Below are positions 9,124 to 17,721 of a DNA stretch of 64,000 nucleotides, piece after piece. The stretch's first letter is position 1. Every line of letters begins with the position of its first letter. The notes below the pieces were generated by a model. It saw only the letters and a list, made by a program, of their open reading frames with translations. It ran no database searches and had not been told where the DNA came from. Origin of the DNA: Demequina gelatinilytica (GTDB lineage: Bacteria > Actinomycetota > Actinomycetes > Actinomycetales > Demequinaceae); NCBI RefSeq assembly GCF_000971115.1, contig NZ_BBLV01000019.1, positions 1-64,000 of the forward strand, read 5' to 3'. A program made the translations under genes and the position numbers.

Positions 9124-9597
9124 GTGTCCGCGAGCCAGCGTCTCGCCGCGCTCGGGCTCGAGCTGCCCGAGGTCGCGACGCCCGTGGGCACCTATGTCCC
9201 GGCCCGTCGCCACGGCGACCTGGTCCACACCTCCGGCCAGCTGCCGCTCCTCGACGGCGACCTGCTCGCCGTCGGGCTCGTGGGCCAGCGCACCGGAGAC
9301 GTGACGCCGGAGCGCGCCACGGAGTGCGCGCGCCAGTGCGCCCTCAACGCCCTCGCGGCGGTCGCGCAGGCCGCGGGTGGGCTCGACAACATCGAGTCCG
9401 TGGTGAAGATCACGGGCTTCGTCGCCTCCGCGCCGGGGTTCACGGCGCAGCCGGCCGTGATCAACGGCGCCTCGAGCCTCATGGTCGAGGTGTTCGGGGA
9501 GGCGGGGCGTCACGCGCGCTCGGCGGTGGGCGTGGCGGCGCTGCCTCTCGGCGCGCCCGTCGAGGTCGAGATCACGGTCGCCCTGCGCTCGCTCTAG
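9124..9597 (+). CDS. RidA/YjgF-family protein
   Basis: A 157-residue protein of the YjgF/YER057c/UK114 family, which hydrolyses reactive enamine/imine intermediates or acts on related metabolites. Typical blocks are VHTSGQLPLLDG near the N-terminus, a central AAGGLDNIESVVKITGFVAS, and a closing RSAVGVAALPLGAPVEVEI. The GTG start follows the DUF4177 stop by 2 nt; longer in-frame starts would lie inside that gene. This longer form resembles the YjgH/RutC-like subgroup rather than canonical RidA, so the exact substrate is open. Confidence 0.85.
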   Translation: MSASQRLAALGLELPEVATPVGTYVPARRHGDLVHTSGQLPLLDGDLLAVGLVGQRTGDVTPERATECARQCALNALAAVAQAAGGLDNIESVVKITGFVASAPGFTAQPAVINGASSLMVEVFGEAGRHARSAVGVAALPLGAPVEVEITVALRSL

Positions 9598-9606
9598 CCG
9601 CACCTT

Positions 9607-9630
9607 CCCGACGGCTCCGACGGAGCCGGG
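9607..9630. terminator. Bidirectional hairpin between ridA-like and crp genes
   Basis: GGCTCC and GGAGCC pair around a GAC loop, with CCC/GGG outside a short mismatch. It sits between the convergent stops at 9597 and 9638. The stem is short and there is no T-run. Confidence 0.4.
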
Positions 9631-9637
9631 AGGAGGG

Positions 9638-10330
9638 TCAGCGCGAGCGGGCGCGCAGGCGCTCGGGCTCGTAGACCTCGACCGAGCCGATGTGCACGTC
9701 GATCCAGCCGCGCGACGCGAAGTCCGCGAGCGCCTTGTTGACGGTCTCGCGCGAGGCGCCGACCAGCTGGGCCAGCTCCTCCTGGGTGAGCCCGTGACGC
9801 ACCGTCACGTGGCCGCGCTCCATGCGCCCGAAACGGTGGCCGAGGTCGAGGATCGCCTTGGCGACACGGCCGGGGACGTCGGAGAAGACCAGGTCCGCCA
9901 TGGTGTTGGACTGACGGCGGATGCGCTGCGCGAGCGCGCGCAGCATGTGCCGCGACATCTCGAGGTGGTCGTCGAGCCACGTGTCGAGGACCTGCTTGGG
10001 GAGCTCGTACACCACGGTGTCCTCGACCGCGTGGGCGCGCGACATGCGCGGGCCCGGGTCGAAGACCGCGAGCTCGCCCAGCATGTCGCCGGCGCCGAGC
10101 AGCGCGAGCAGGTTCTCGCGCCCGTCGCGCGCGGTGCGGGCCAGCTTGACCTTGCCCTTCACCACGACGTAGAGCTCGCGACCCTCGGCACCCTCGGCGA
10201 AGATCGTGTCGCCGCGGGAGAGCTCGCGGCGCGTCATCTCGGAGATGAGCGAACGCGCCATGGCGCCGTCCATGCCGCCGAACAGCGGCGACGACCGGAG
10301 CAGCTGCTCCTCCCGTGCCGCATCGGGCAT
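9638..10330 (-). CDS. Crp/Fnr-family transcriptional regulator
   Basis: A 230-residue regulator with an N-terminal cyclic-nucleotide-binding fold (about 10-130; SPLFGGMDGAMARSL, ELAVFDPGPRMSRAHA) and a C-terminal Crp helix-turn-helix (TQEELAQLVGASRETVNKAL). It resembles the actinobacterial Crp/GlxR group, which are cAMP-responsive global regulators. The ATG at MPDAAREEQ is chosen because GGAGG lies 8 nt upstream; that RBS is inside the last codons of the preceding gene, whose TGA is 1 nt before this start. Translational coupling is therefore likely. Confidence 0.88.
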   Translation of the reverse strand: MPDAAREEQLLRSSPLFGGMDGAMARSLISEMTRRELSRGDTIFAEGAEGRELYVVVKGKVKLARTARDGRENLLALLGAGDMLGELAVFDPGPRMSRAHAVEDTVVYELPKQVLDTWLDDHLEMSRHMLRALAQRIRRQSNTMADLVFSDVPGRVAKAILDLGHRFGRMERGHVTVRHGLTQEELAQLVGASRETVNKALADFASRGWIDVHIGSVEVYEPERLRARSR

Positions 10331-10331
10331 G

Positions 10332-10736
10332 TCAGGCCTCCTTGTTCTCCGTCTCGACGGTATGCGCATGGCCGAGCGCACGCACCATCTGGCCCGTCAC
10401 ATTATCAAGCGTTGCGGCCACCCGAGACTCGTACGACGCGAGCCGCGCGTCCAGATCGTCCAGGTCGTCGAGCGCCCGGATTGAGAGAGTAGTCCCTTCC
10501 GGCCACACCGCCTGACCAAGCTCGTCGGTGGTCGGCGCGCCCGCCGCGAGCGCCTCCCACGACAGGTCGAGGCCCAGCTCGCCCGGGCCTCCGGGCTCGG
10601 CGACGAACGCAAGCGCGAGGTCGCGCCGCGCGCGCACGAGGCGCCTCCACCACCGCACGCGCGCGAGCTCGCGCCGCGCGTCGCGACGCTGCTGCCGGAG
10701 GTCGGCGATCACGCTCGCAGCCGCCGTCACCGCCAC
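10332..10736 (-). CDS. Hypothetical protein coupled to crp
   Basis: A 134-residue protein that I do not assign to a family. The first 45 residues are basic and helical (RQQRRDARRELARVRWWRRLVRARRDL), and the C-terminus has an acidic helix (RALDDLDDLDARLASYESRV). The GTG start is supported by GGGAGG about 5 nt upstream; a second GTG two codons on is possible. The crp gene follows by 1 nt. Conserved linkage would suggest a role in the same regulatory unit, but nothing in the sequence proves it. Confidence 0.65.
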   Translation of the reverse strand: MAVTAAASVIADLRQQRRDARRELARVRWWRRLVRARRDLALAFVAEPGGPGELGLDLSWEALAAGAPTTDELGQAVWPEGTTLSIRALDDLDDLDARLASYESRVAATLDNVTGQMVRALGHAHTVETENKEA

Positions 10737-10826
10737 ATCCGCCTCCCGTCCGGAACGCCGTCGCGCACCTGTCCCCTCCCTTATCGGCGGGCCAGGGGGG
10801 CCTCTTGAGCGGTCTAGGGTGGGCGC

Positions 10827-11537
10827 ATGGCCCGCACCCCGCTCACGGTCGCATCGTCGACCCAGGAGGCGCCGCCGGTGGCGCTCGTGCGACGTGCGCG
10901 GGCCGTCAACCGGGCCCTCGCCGACGTCTACCCGGACGCCCATTGCGAGCTCGACCACCGCGACGCCTTCGAGCTCCTCGTCGCGACGGTGCTGAGCGCG
11001 CAGTGCACGGACGTCCGTGTCAACCAGGTGACCCCCGCGCTGTTCGCGCGCTACCCGGACGCGCACGCCATGGCCTCGGCGGATCGCGACGAGCTCGAGG
11101 CGCTCATCCGGCCCACCGGCTTCTACCGCGCCAAGGCCGAGTCCCTGCTGGGCCTCTCACGCGACCTGGTCGAGCGCTTCGGCGGTGAGGTGCCTGGCCG
11201 CCAGCGGGACCTGGTCACGCTCCGTGGCGTGGGGCGCAAGACCGCGAACGTGGTGCTGGGCAACGCGTTCGACATCCCGGGCATCACGGTCGACACGCAC
11301 ATGGGAAGGCTCGCGCGCCGCCTGGGGCTCACGGTGAACGAGGACCCCGTGGTGGTCGAGCGCGACCTCATGGCGCTCATCGAGCGACGCGAGTGGACCC
11401 TCTGGTCGCACCGCGTGATCTTCCACGGCCGCCGTCGGTGCATGGCACGCAAGCCCGACTGCGGCAGCTGCGAGATCGCGGCCCTGTGCCCCACGGCGCC
11501 CGGCGCCCGGGTCCGCGTCGAGCCGCCGACCGCCTGA
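10827..11537 (+). CDS. nth: Endonuclease III
   Basis: A 236-residue DNA glycosylase/AP lyase of base excision repair, removing oxidised pyrimidines. The helix-hairpin-helix [17 protein letters not shown] carries the catalytic Lys, and [14 protein letters not shown] the catalytic Asp. The [4Fe-4S] cluster motif C-x6-C-x2-C-x5-C is complete ([19 protein letters not shown]). An N-terminal extension of about 20 residues is normal for actinobacterial forms. It converges with nhaA, leaving an 11-bp gap. Confidence 0.95.
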   Translation: MARTPLTVASSTQEAPPVALVRRARAVNRALADVYPDAHCELDHRDAFELLVATVLSAQCTDVRVNQVTPALFARYPDAHAMASADRDELEALIRPTGFYRAKAESLLGLSRDLVERFGGEVPGRQRDLVTLRGVGRKTANVVLGNAFDIPGITVDTHMGRLARRLGLTVNEDPVVVERDLMALIERREWTLWSHRVIFHGRRRCMARKPDCGSCEIAALCPTAPGARVRVEPPTA

Positions 11538-11548
11538 CGGGACCCGAC

Positions 11549-12895
11549 CTAGCGGGCGGTCTCCGCATCGTCCTCGCCCTCGACACCCACCTCCGCGGGG
11601 TCGACGCCGACGGACCTCCCGAGCTCCTGCGGCTTGGCCATGCGGTTGGACGGCAGCGGGACGGGCGTGGAGCGGCGCTCGTAGAGCCTGCGGTAGAACC
11701 GGTCCCTCCCGAACAGCAGGGAGGCGCCGAGGATCGCCGCGAGCAGCGACGCGGTGAGCACCGAGAGCTTCACCACCTCCGCGTTCTCACCACCGAACGC
11801 GAGGTCGCCGATGAGCAGCGACACGGTGAAGCCGATGCCGGCGAGCATGCCCATGCCCGTGACATCGAGCCACGACAGGCCGCGGTCGAGCTGGGCGCGC
11901 GTGAACGTCGCCACGAGCCACGTCGCGAGCACGATGCCCAGCGGCTTGCCGATCACCAGGCCCGCGATCACGCCGTGCGCGACGGGGCTCGACACCAGCT
12001 CGGAGATCGCCTCGGCGTTGATGGTCACACCCGCCGCGAAGAACGCGAAGATGGGCACGGCCACGGCGGCGGAGACGGGGCGCCACACGTGCTCCCAGTG
12101 CTCCGCGAGCGACGTGCGCTCCCCTTCACGCGCGATCGCCGGCACCATCATGCCCAGCGCGACGCCCGCGATGGTCGCGTGGATGCCGGAGGCGTGCATG
12201 AACGCCCACGCCGCGAAGGCGATGGGGAACAGCAGCCACGGCGACGCCCAGCCCTTGCGGATGAGCAGGCCGAACGCGACGATGCACACCACGGCGGCGG
12301 CGAGCCACTCGAAGTGCAGGTCGTTCGAGAAGAACACCGCGATGATGATGATCGCCAGGAGGTCGTCGACCACCGCGAGCGTCAGCAGGAACGCCCGGAG
12401 CGCGTTCGGCAGCCACTTGCCCACCACGGCGAGCACGGCGATCGCGAAGGCGATGTCCGTCGCGGTCGGGACCGCCCACCCGTCCAGCGAGCCGCCCTCG
12501 ACCGCGTTGAAGAGCACGTACAGCAGCGCGGGCATCGCCATGCCGCCGATCGCGGCGACGATGGGCACCACGGCCGTCGCGGGACGCCTCAGCTCACCGG
12601 CGACGATCTCACGCTTGAGCTCGAGCCCCACGACGAAGAAGAAGATCGCGAGCAGGCCGTCCTTGGCCCACGCCGCAACGGTGAGGTCGAGGTGCAGCGC
12701 GTGAGGGCCGATGCGCAGCTCGCTCAGGTTGCCGTAGAAGTCCTGGAGCGGCGTGTTGGCGAAGATGAGCGCCGCCGCGGTGCCGATCAGCAGGAGGATC
12801 CCGCCGGCTCGTTCCGTGCGCAGCACGTCGACGAGCGTCCGCTCCGTCGAGGGCGTGAGACGCGAGAAGAGGCGGGCGGGGGTCCGTGAGGTCAT
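11549..12895 (-). CDS. nhaA: Na+/H+ antiporter NhaA
   Basis: A 448-residue antiporter with about 12 membrane segments that exports Na+ in exchange for protons. The ion-binding region is visible as PTATDIAFAIAV (Asp) and TLAVVDDLLAIIII (paired Asp), matching the E. coli residues D133 and D163/D164. The 40-residue acidic cytoplasmic tail (DPAEVGVEGEDDAETAR) goes beyond the core family. The ATG start MTSRTPARLFSRLT precedes the first amphipathic helix; a longer frame would run into the glnR gene. Confidence 0.93.
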   Translation of the reverse strand: MTSRTPARLFSRLTPSTERTLVDVLRTERAGGILLLIGTAAALIFANTPLQDFYGNLSELRIGPHALHLDLTVAAWAKDGLLAIFFFVVGLELKREIVAGELRRPATAVVPIVAAIGGMAMPALLYVLFNAVEGGSLDGWAVPTATDIAFAIAVLAVVGKWLPNALRAFLLTLAVVDDLLAIIIIAVFFSNDLHFEWLAAAVVCIVAFGLLIRKGWASPWLLFPIAFAAWAFMHASGIHATIAGVALGMMVPAIAREGERTSLAEHWEHVWRPVSAAVAVPIFAFFAAGVTINAEAISELVSSPVAHGVIAGLVIGKPLGIVLATWLVATFTRAQLDRGLSWLDVTGMGMLAGIGFTVSLLIGDLAFGGENAEVVKLSVLTASLLAAILGASLLFGRDRFYRRLYERRSTPVPLPSNRMAKPQELGRSVGVDPAEVGVEGEDDAETAR

Positions 12896-12941
12896 GGCGC
12901 TCCTGGAGACGGGACGGGAACGCCGCAATCCTATCGGGGCG

Positions 12942-13646
12942 CTAGACGGTCTCCGAGGCGACGGAGCGCTGCGGCTGCGGCGGATCGAAGCGGTAGCCGA
13001 CGTTGCGCACGGTGCCGATGAGCTGCTCGTGCTCCGCTCCGAGCTTCGCGCGCAGCCGTCGCACATGGACGTCCACGGTGCGGGTGCCGCCGTAGTAGTC
13101 GAAGCCCCAGACCTCCTGGAGGAGCTGGTCGCGCGTGTAGACGCGGCCCGGGTGCTGCATGAGGTACTTGAGGAGCTCGAACTCCTTGTACGTGAGGTCC
13201 AGCGGGACGCCCTTGAGGCGGGCGGTGTAGCCGCCCACGTCGACCGTGAGGTCGCCGGAGGAGAACTCCGCCACCCGGTCGAGCGGGTCGGCGGCGTTCG
13301 CACGACCGATGAGAAGGCGGATGCGCGCCTCGACCTCGGCCGGGGAGGCCTCCGCGAGCACCACGTCCGCCGCGCCCCAGTCGGCGTTGACGATGGACAT
13401 GCCGCCGTCGCGCAGCACCAGCAGCAGGGGCACCGCCACGCCGGTCACCTGGATGAGGTTGCAGTTGTTGCGCGCCTCCACCAGGTCGGTGCGGGCGTCG
13501 ACCACCAGGACGTCCGCGTCCATGGCGTCGAGCATCGCCGACGGCTCGGGCGCCACCACGCGGGTGCGGTGCGACAGGAGCGCGAGCGCAGGCAGGACGT
13601 CAGCCGCGCCGTCTCCTGACGGCGTGAGCACGAGCAGGTCTGCCAT
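12942..13646 (-). CDS. glnR: Nitrogen regulator GlnR (orphan OmpR-type)
   Basis: A 234-residue regulator that follows Streptomyces GlnR throughout: LLVLTPSGDGAADVLPALAL at the N-terminus, ADWGAADVVL, SPAEVEARIRLLIGRA, and the winged helix DLTYKEFELLKYLMQHPGRV..TRTVDVHVRRLRAKLG..GTVRNVGYRF. Asp50 is kept, but the acidic pocket at residues 7-9 is replaced (LTP), as in known GlnR proteins that do not work by classical phosphorylation. The ATG is chosen over a GTG two codons upstream because GGAGG lies 5 nt before it. Known GlnR controls ammonium assimilation and transport genes; none is adjacent. Confidence 0.9.
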   Translation of the reverse strand: MADLLVLTPSGDGAADVLPALALLSHRTRVVAPEPSAMLDAMDADVLVVDARTDLVEARNNCNLIQVTGVAVPLLLVLRDGGMSIVNADWGAADVVLAEASPAEVEARIRLLIGRANAADPLDRVAEFSSGDLTVDVGGYTARLKGVPLDLTYKEFELLKYLMQHPGRVYTRDQLLQEVWGFDYYGGTRTVDVHVRRLRAKLGAEHEQLIGTVRNVGYRFDPPQPQRSVASETV

Positions 13647-13703
13647 CGCCACCTCCGATTGCGGTTCACTCTAGCGGCGCGAGGGTCTGAGACACTAACG
13701 CCC

Positions 13704-14438
13704 ATGCTTCCCACGACCAGGGCGACCATCAGCGCCGTCGCAGCGGCGCTCATCGCTGCCGGCGGATTCCTGGGCACCAGGTATCTCGCCGTCGTGGTCC
13801 TCGGGATGATCGTGGTGCTCGCGCTCGGCTGGCCGGCACTGCTGCGCGCCTCACGGCGACGCGCCGCCTCCGTGATCCTCATGGGCGGCGGGGCGCTCGC
13901 GGTGGTCGCCGTCGTGCTCGGCCGGTCCGCACCCCACCTGCGCCACATGGTGGTCGCGGTCGCGCTGATGGCGATCGCGGCGCTCGTATCGGAGGTGTTC
14001 GTGCCGAGCCTGCGCGGGCGGGCCGTCACCTCGGTGGCCGCCACGTGCGCCGGCGCGATCGTGGTCTCCTCCGGTGCCGCGTGGGTCGCCGCGTCGCGCA
14101 CGCATGGCGCCGAGGACCTCGTGGTGACCGGCGGGGCGGCGCTCGCCGTCGCGGCGATCGCGGCCGTCTCGACCCGCAGGCCCCATCTCAACTCGGTCCT
14201 CGCGCTGGTGCTCGCCACCGGCACCGGGGTCGCGACGGGTGTCCTCTTCCCCGAGCTGCCCTGGTACGGCGGTGCAGGCGTGGGCCTCCTGTGCGGCGTC
14301 ATCGTGTCGCTCCTGCAGGAGCTCATGCGTCGCGAGCCGCGAGCCAAGGGATGGATGCCGGGAATGTCCTCGGCGCTCGCGCCCGTTCTCTCGGCCGGGG
14401 TGCTCGTGTACGTCGCGGGCCGCCTGCTCGTCGGCTGA
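13704..14438 (+). CDS. Hypothetical membrane protein
   Basis: A 244-residue protein with six to eight predicted membrane segments and few charged loops (for example LRASRRRAASV and VSTRRPHLNSV). No domain is recognised. It is divergent from glnR and lies 19 bp before the thioredoxin-like gene, so it may lead that operon. The ATG start MLPTTRATIS is preferred over an in-frame codon 45 nt upstream, which falls in the promoter region shared with glnR. Confidence 0.7.
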   Translation: MLPTTRATISAVAAALIAAGGFLGTRYLAVVVLGMIVVLALGWPALLRASRRRAASVILMGGGALAVVAVVLGRSAPHLRHMVVAVALMAIAALVSEVFVPSLRGRAVTSVAATCAGAIVVSSGAAWVAASRTHGAEDLVVTGGAALAVAAIAAVSTRRPHLNSVLALVLATGTGVATGVLFPELPWYGGAGVGLLCGVIVSLLQELMRREPRAKGWMPGMSSALAPVLSAGVLVYVAGRLLVG

Positions 14439-14457
14439 CCTGAAGCGAGGGAGACCC

Positions 14458-14892
14458 ATGCTCGTCCGAGTGCTCATCGTCATCGCGATCCTCGCGGTCG
14501 CGAGCGTGGCCGCGCTCTGGTGGCAGCGCCGCCAGGGCGTGGTGCGCGAGGTCGAGCGCGCCGGGGCGCTGTCCTCCGCGACGCTCGGCGCCCAGCGCGG
14601 CTACCACGCGACGTTCGTGCAGTTCTCGACGCCGATGTGCGCGAAGTGCCCGCCCACCGCGGCCCTCCTGGGCCGCATCGCCGCGGAGGACCCGCGCGTC
14701 GAGCACATCGAGATCGACGCCGCCGAGCGCCTCGAGCTCGCACGGGAGCTCGAGATCCTCCGCACCCCCACCATCCTGCTGCTCGACGGCGACGGCGTGG
14801 TGGTCTCCCGCATCTCCGGCGCGCCCACCGAGAGCCAGGCGCGCGAAGCGCTGGCATCGGTCCCGCGCACCGGCACCGACTACTCCATCTGA
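14458..14892 (+). CDS. Membrane-anchored thioredoxin-like protein
   Basis: A 144-residue protein with one N-terminal membrane anchor (residues 3-22) and a thioredoxin fold. The redox motif is FSTPMCAKCPPT (CAKC instead of CGPC), and the cis-Pro loop is RTPTILLLDGDG. GAGGGAG precedes the ATG. It is followed by DUF4395 and DsrE-like genes, a combination that recurs in actinobacteria and suggests a thiol or sulfur-transfer role at the membrane. Confidence 0.8.
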   Translation: MLVRVLIVIAILAVASVAALWWQRRQGVVREVERAGALSSATLGAQRGYHATFVQFSTPMCAKCPPTAALLGRIAAEDPRVEHIEIDAAERLELARELEILRTPTILLLDGDGVVVSRISGAPTESQAREALASVPRTGTDYSI

Positions 14893-14932
14893 TGGCGGCG
14901 ACGCGCCTAGACTCCGGCCCAGGAGGCACACC

Positions 14933-15373
14933 ATGAACGACATCCAGATCGACCCTCGGGGCCCGCGCTTCGGCGCGTTCTTCCAGCTCACGTTCTCGAT
15001 CTCGGCGCTGCTGGTCGGCGCCAACACGGGCGGCATCGCCATCATGGCGGTGCTGCTGCTCCTCTTCATCCCGGGCGCGATCGTCGGCCCGCAGGCGACG
15101 TTCCAGTCGTGGGTCTTCAAGAAGGCGGTGCGGCCGCGCCTCGCCCCGCCCGCGGAGACCGAGTCCTTCCGCGCTCCGCGCTTCGCGCAGCAGATGGGCC
15201 TCACGTTCTCGATCCTCGCGGTCGGGACCGGGCTGCTCGGCTGGGACCTCGGCTTCCTCATCTTCACGGGGTTCGTGACGTTCGCCTCGTTCCTCAACAG
15301 CGTCTTCGACCTGTGCCTGGGATGCGAGATCTACCTCCTCTTCAAGCGCGCCACCACCCGAACGGCGGCCTGA
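14933..15373 (+). CDS. DUF4395 membrane protein
   Basis: A 146-residue DUF4395 protein: N-terminal IDPRGPRFGAFFQLTFS, about four membrane segments, and the conserved cysteine motif FDLCLGCEIYLLFKR near the C-terminus. The paired cysteines point to a redox or sulfur-carrying role, perhaps receiving electrons from the adjacent thioredoxin; this is inference. AGGAGG lies upstream of the ATG. The stop is 1 nt before the DsrE-like start. Confidence 0.82.
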   Translation: MNDIQIDPRGPRFGAFFQLTFSISALLVGANTGGIAIMAVLLLLFIPGAIVGPQATFQSWVFKKAVRPRLAPPAETESFRAPRFAQQMGLTFSILAVGTGLLGWDLGFLIFTGFVTFASFLNSVFDLCLGCEIYLLFKRATTRTAA

Positions 15374-15374
15374 C

Positions 15375-15731
15375 ATGGCCGCGCTCGTGGTGAAGGTCAC
15401 GTGCGGGACGGAGCGCGTGGAGACGCTCATGCAGGCGTTCACCGTCGCCGCCACGGGGCTCGCATCCGGGCTCGAGGTGAGCGTCTGGCTCACGGGCGAC
15501 GCGACGCTCCACGCGCTGCCCGGCACCGACGACGTGGTGATCCCCCACTCCCCGCCGCTGTCGCAGCTGCGGGATGCCGTCCTCGCCGGCGGCACGCTCA
15601 CGGTCTGCGCGCAGTGCGCCCGCCGTCGCGAGCTGGAGGAGCCCGACCTGCTGCCCGGCGCCCGCATCGCGGGGGCCGCGGCCTTCGTCGCGGAGGCGAC
15701 TGCCCCCGACGCGACCGCGCTCGTGTACTGA
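15375..15731 (+). CDS. DsrE-like sulfur-relay protein
   Basis: A 118-residue protein with the pattern of the DsrE/TusD fold: AALVVKVTCGTE, alternating strands and helices, GLEVSVWLTGDAT, and a late cysteine pair TVCAQCARRREL that could carry persulfide. It is translationally coupled to the DUF4395 gene. A role with the thioredoxin and DUF4395 proteins in moving sulfane sulfur is inferred from context and family only. Confidence 0.68.
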   Translation: MAALVVKVTCGTERVETLMQAFTVAATGLASGLEVSVWLTGDATLHALPGTDDVVIPHSPPLSQLRDAVLAGGTLTVCAQCARRRELEEPDLLPGARIAGAAAFVAEATAPDATALVY

Positions 15732-15802
15732 CCCGGCGCATCGTCCGTCGCACCCGGCGCCGGCCGTGGCCCGGGACCTGCGTCCCGGCATAGACTCGGC
15801 GC

Positions 15803-15913
15803 ATGACTGCACTCGACGTCACCTTCACGGTCCTCGCCGTCGCGGCGTTCGGCGCCACCACCTGGGTCGCGGGCATCGTCGCCTTCCGCCTCGTGAAGGG
15901 CCCCAAGCGGTGA
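15803..15913 (+). CDS. Small single-span membrane protein (36 aa)
   Basis: A 36-residue frame, MTALDVTFTVLAVAAFG..VAFRLVKGPKR, with one hydrophobic segment and a basic C-terminal tail, the usual topology of small inner-membrane proteins. Its TGA overlaps the GTG of the nitrobindin gene (GGTGA), indicating coupling. No strong Shine-Dalgarno is present upstream (TAGACTCGGCGC), so a leaderless message is possible. The function is unknown; reality is supported by coupling and topology only. Confidence 0.5.
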   Translation: MTALDVTFTVLAVAAFGATTWVAGIVAFRLVKGPKR

Positions 15914-16500
15914 CCTTCGTCATCCCGTCCGACCTCGCGCCGGAGGTCTACCCGCTCGCGTGGGTCGTGGGCACGTGGGAGGGCCACGGCGTCGTGGACT
16001 ACCCCGGCATCGAGGCCGCCGACTTCCGCCAGCGCATCGTGTTCGACCACGACGGCGGCCCGTACCTCATCTACACCTCGACCATCACGCTCATGGGGCC
16101 GGACGGCGAGGAGGGCCAGGTCTGGTCGCAGGAGTCCGGGTACTGGCGCGTCGCTCCCAGCGCCCCCGAGGGCGTGGAGCTCAAGGACTTCCAGCATCCT
16201 CTCGAGGTGGTCATGGCCGATGCCTCCGGCCTGCTCACCGCCTACTTCGGCGCGGTTGGGAACGGCCGCATCGACCTCGCGACGCGCTTCGCCGCGGCGA
16301 CCGAGTCCGGTCCCGACGTCCGGGGCGCGACCCGGATGTACGGCAACGTGGCCGGCGAGCTGATGTGGGCGTGGGACCTCGCGGCCTTCGGCCAGGAGCT
16401 CCAGTCGTACGCGAGCGCACGGCTCACCCGCGTCGACGGCCCCGCCGTGCCCGAGGACGCCGACGCTGTCGGCGGCTCGGACGACGACGCGGAATCCTGA
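15910..16500 (+). CDS. Nitrobindin-like heme-binding beta-barrel protein
   Basis: A 196-residue FABP/nitrobindin family protein (formerly DUF1794). It has the N-terminal signature LAWVVGTWEGHG, then QRIVFDHDGGPYLIYTSTI and WSQESGYWRV. Nitrobindins bind ferric heme and act on nitric oxide or peroxynitrite; the family's C-terminal heme-ligand His is not obvious here (AFGQELQSYASARLTRV). The GTG start overlaps the preceding small gene. The C-terminus has an acidic tail (DADAVGGSDDDAES). Confidence 0.82.
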   Translation: MTFVIPSDLAPEVYPLAWVVGTWEGHGVVDYPGIEAADFRQRIVFDHDGGPYLIYTSTITLMGPDGEEGQVWSQESGYWRVAPSAPEGVELKDFQHPLEVVMADASGLLTAYFGAVGNGRIDLATRFAAATESGPDVRGATRMYGNVAGELMWAWDLAAFGQELQSYASARLTRVDGPAVPEDADAVGGSDDDAES

Positions 16501-16525
16501 CCCGCCCTCGGTTCGTTCACCGGCC

Positions 16526-17662
16526 ATGACCTCACCTCTCCTCACCCGTCACGGCGCCGTCGTGGGCCTCGGCGCCGATGCCGGCGTCGCCTGGCACTAC
16601 GGCGACCCCACCGCCGAGCAGCGCGCGCTCGAGCAGGGCCGCGCGGTGGTCGACCAGTCCCACCTCGGCGTGGTCACGGTCACCGGTCCCGACCGGCTCA
16701 CGTGGCTCGACTCGCTGTGCACGCAGCAGGTGGCGGGCCTCGCCCCGGGCGTGTCCGCCGAGCTCATGATCCTGTCCCCGCAGGGCAGGATCGAGCACGT
16801 CGCCGGGCTGGTGGACGACGGCACCACCGCATGGCTGGTCTCCGAGACCGCGCCCGCGCTCGCCGCGTTCCTGGACCGCATGCGCTTCATGCTGCGGGTC
16901 GAGGTGCACGATGCAACCGAGGACTGGGCGGCGATCGGCGAGGCCGTCGCGCGTCCGGCGGCCGAGGGCGAGCCGGTGACATGGGTGGACCCGTGGCCCG
17001 GCATCACCGCGGGCGGCACGTCCTACGCGGCAGATCCCGCGGCGCTCACCGATGCGGTGCGGCCCTGGCGCCTGGTGCTGATCCCGCGCGCATCGCTCGA
17101 CGCGGAGATCGACGCGCGCCTCGAGTCCGGATGGATCCTTGCGGGCAGCTGGGCGACGGAGGCGCTGCGCATCGCCGCGCATCGTCCTCGCGCGGGCCTC
17201 GACGTCGACGACCACTCGCTGCCCCACGAGCTCGACTGGCTCCGCACCGCGGTGCACCTGCACAAGGGCTGCTACCGCGGTCAGGAGACGGTCGCGAAGG
17301 TCCACAACGTGGGCCGCCCCCCGCGCCGCCTCACCATGCTCCACCTCGACGGCTCGGGTCACTCGCTTCCCGAGCCCGGCGCGGCTGTGCTGGGACGCGA
17401 CGACGCCGAGGTGGGACGGATCACGTCGGTCGCGCGCCACCACGAGCTTGGGCCCATCGCCCTCGCGATCCTCAAGCGCTCGGTGGACCCGTCGCTCACG
17501 CTGACCGTGCCCACCGACGGCGGCCCCGTGTCCGCCGCGCAGGAGCTGGTGGTCAACGCGGACGGGTTCTCCGCCGACAGGCCGCCCAAGCCGGGTCCCA
17601 CCATGAAGGGGCTGCTCATGGGCAAGGGCTGCGCGGCCGACGGCGGCGACCTCCCCGCCTGA
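16526..17662 (+). CDS. ygfZ: Folate-binding Fe-S cluster protein YgfZ
   Basis: A 378-residue protein related to GcvT aminomethyltransferase. The YgfZ signature KGCYRGQE (about residue 248) is complete. The N-terminal part VVDQSHLGVVTVTGPDRLTWLDSLCTQQV is the conserved GcvT-like half. YgfZ uses tetrahydrofolate to help assemble or repair Fe-S proteins. It follows nitrobindin by 25 bp, possibly in one unit. Two Fe-S glycosylases (Nth, MutY) lie in this window, but not in the same operon. Confidence 0.9.
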   Translation: MTSPLLTRHGAVVGLGADAGVAWHYGDPTAEQRALEQGRAVVDQSHLGVVTVTGPDRLTWLDSLCTQQVAGLAPGVSAELMILSPQGRIEHVAGLVDDGTTAWLVSETAPALAAFLDRMRFMLRVEVHDATEDWAAIGEAVARPAAEGEPVTWVDPWPGITAGGTSYAADPAALTDAVRPWRLVLIPRASLDAEIDARLESGWILAGSWATEALRIAAHRPRAGLDVDDHSLPHELDWLRTAVHLHKGCYRGQETVAKVHNVGRPPRRLTMLHLDGSGHSLPEPGAAVLGRDDAEVGRITSVARHHELGPIALAILKRSVDPSLTLTVPTDGGPVSAAQELVVNADGFSADRPPKPGPTMKGLLMGKGCAADGGDLPA

Positions 17663-17721
17663 CGCCCGCGCTCCCCGCCCCGCCCGGCCCCGCCCCGCCC
17701 CGCCCCGCGCCGCCCCGCGCG

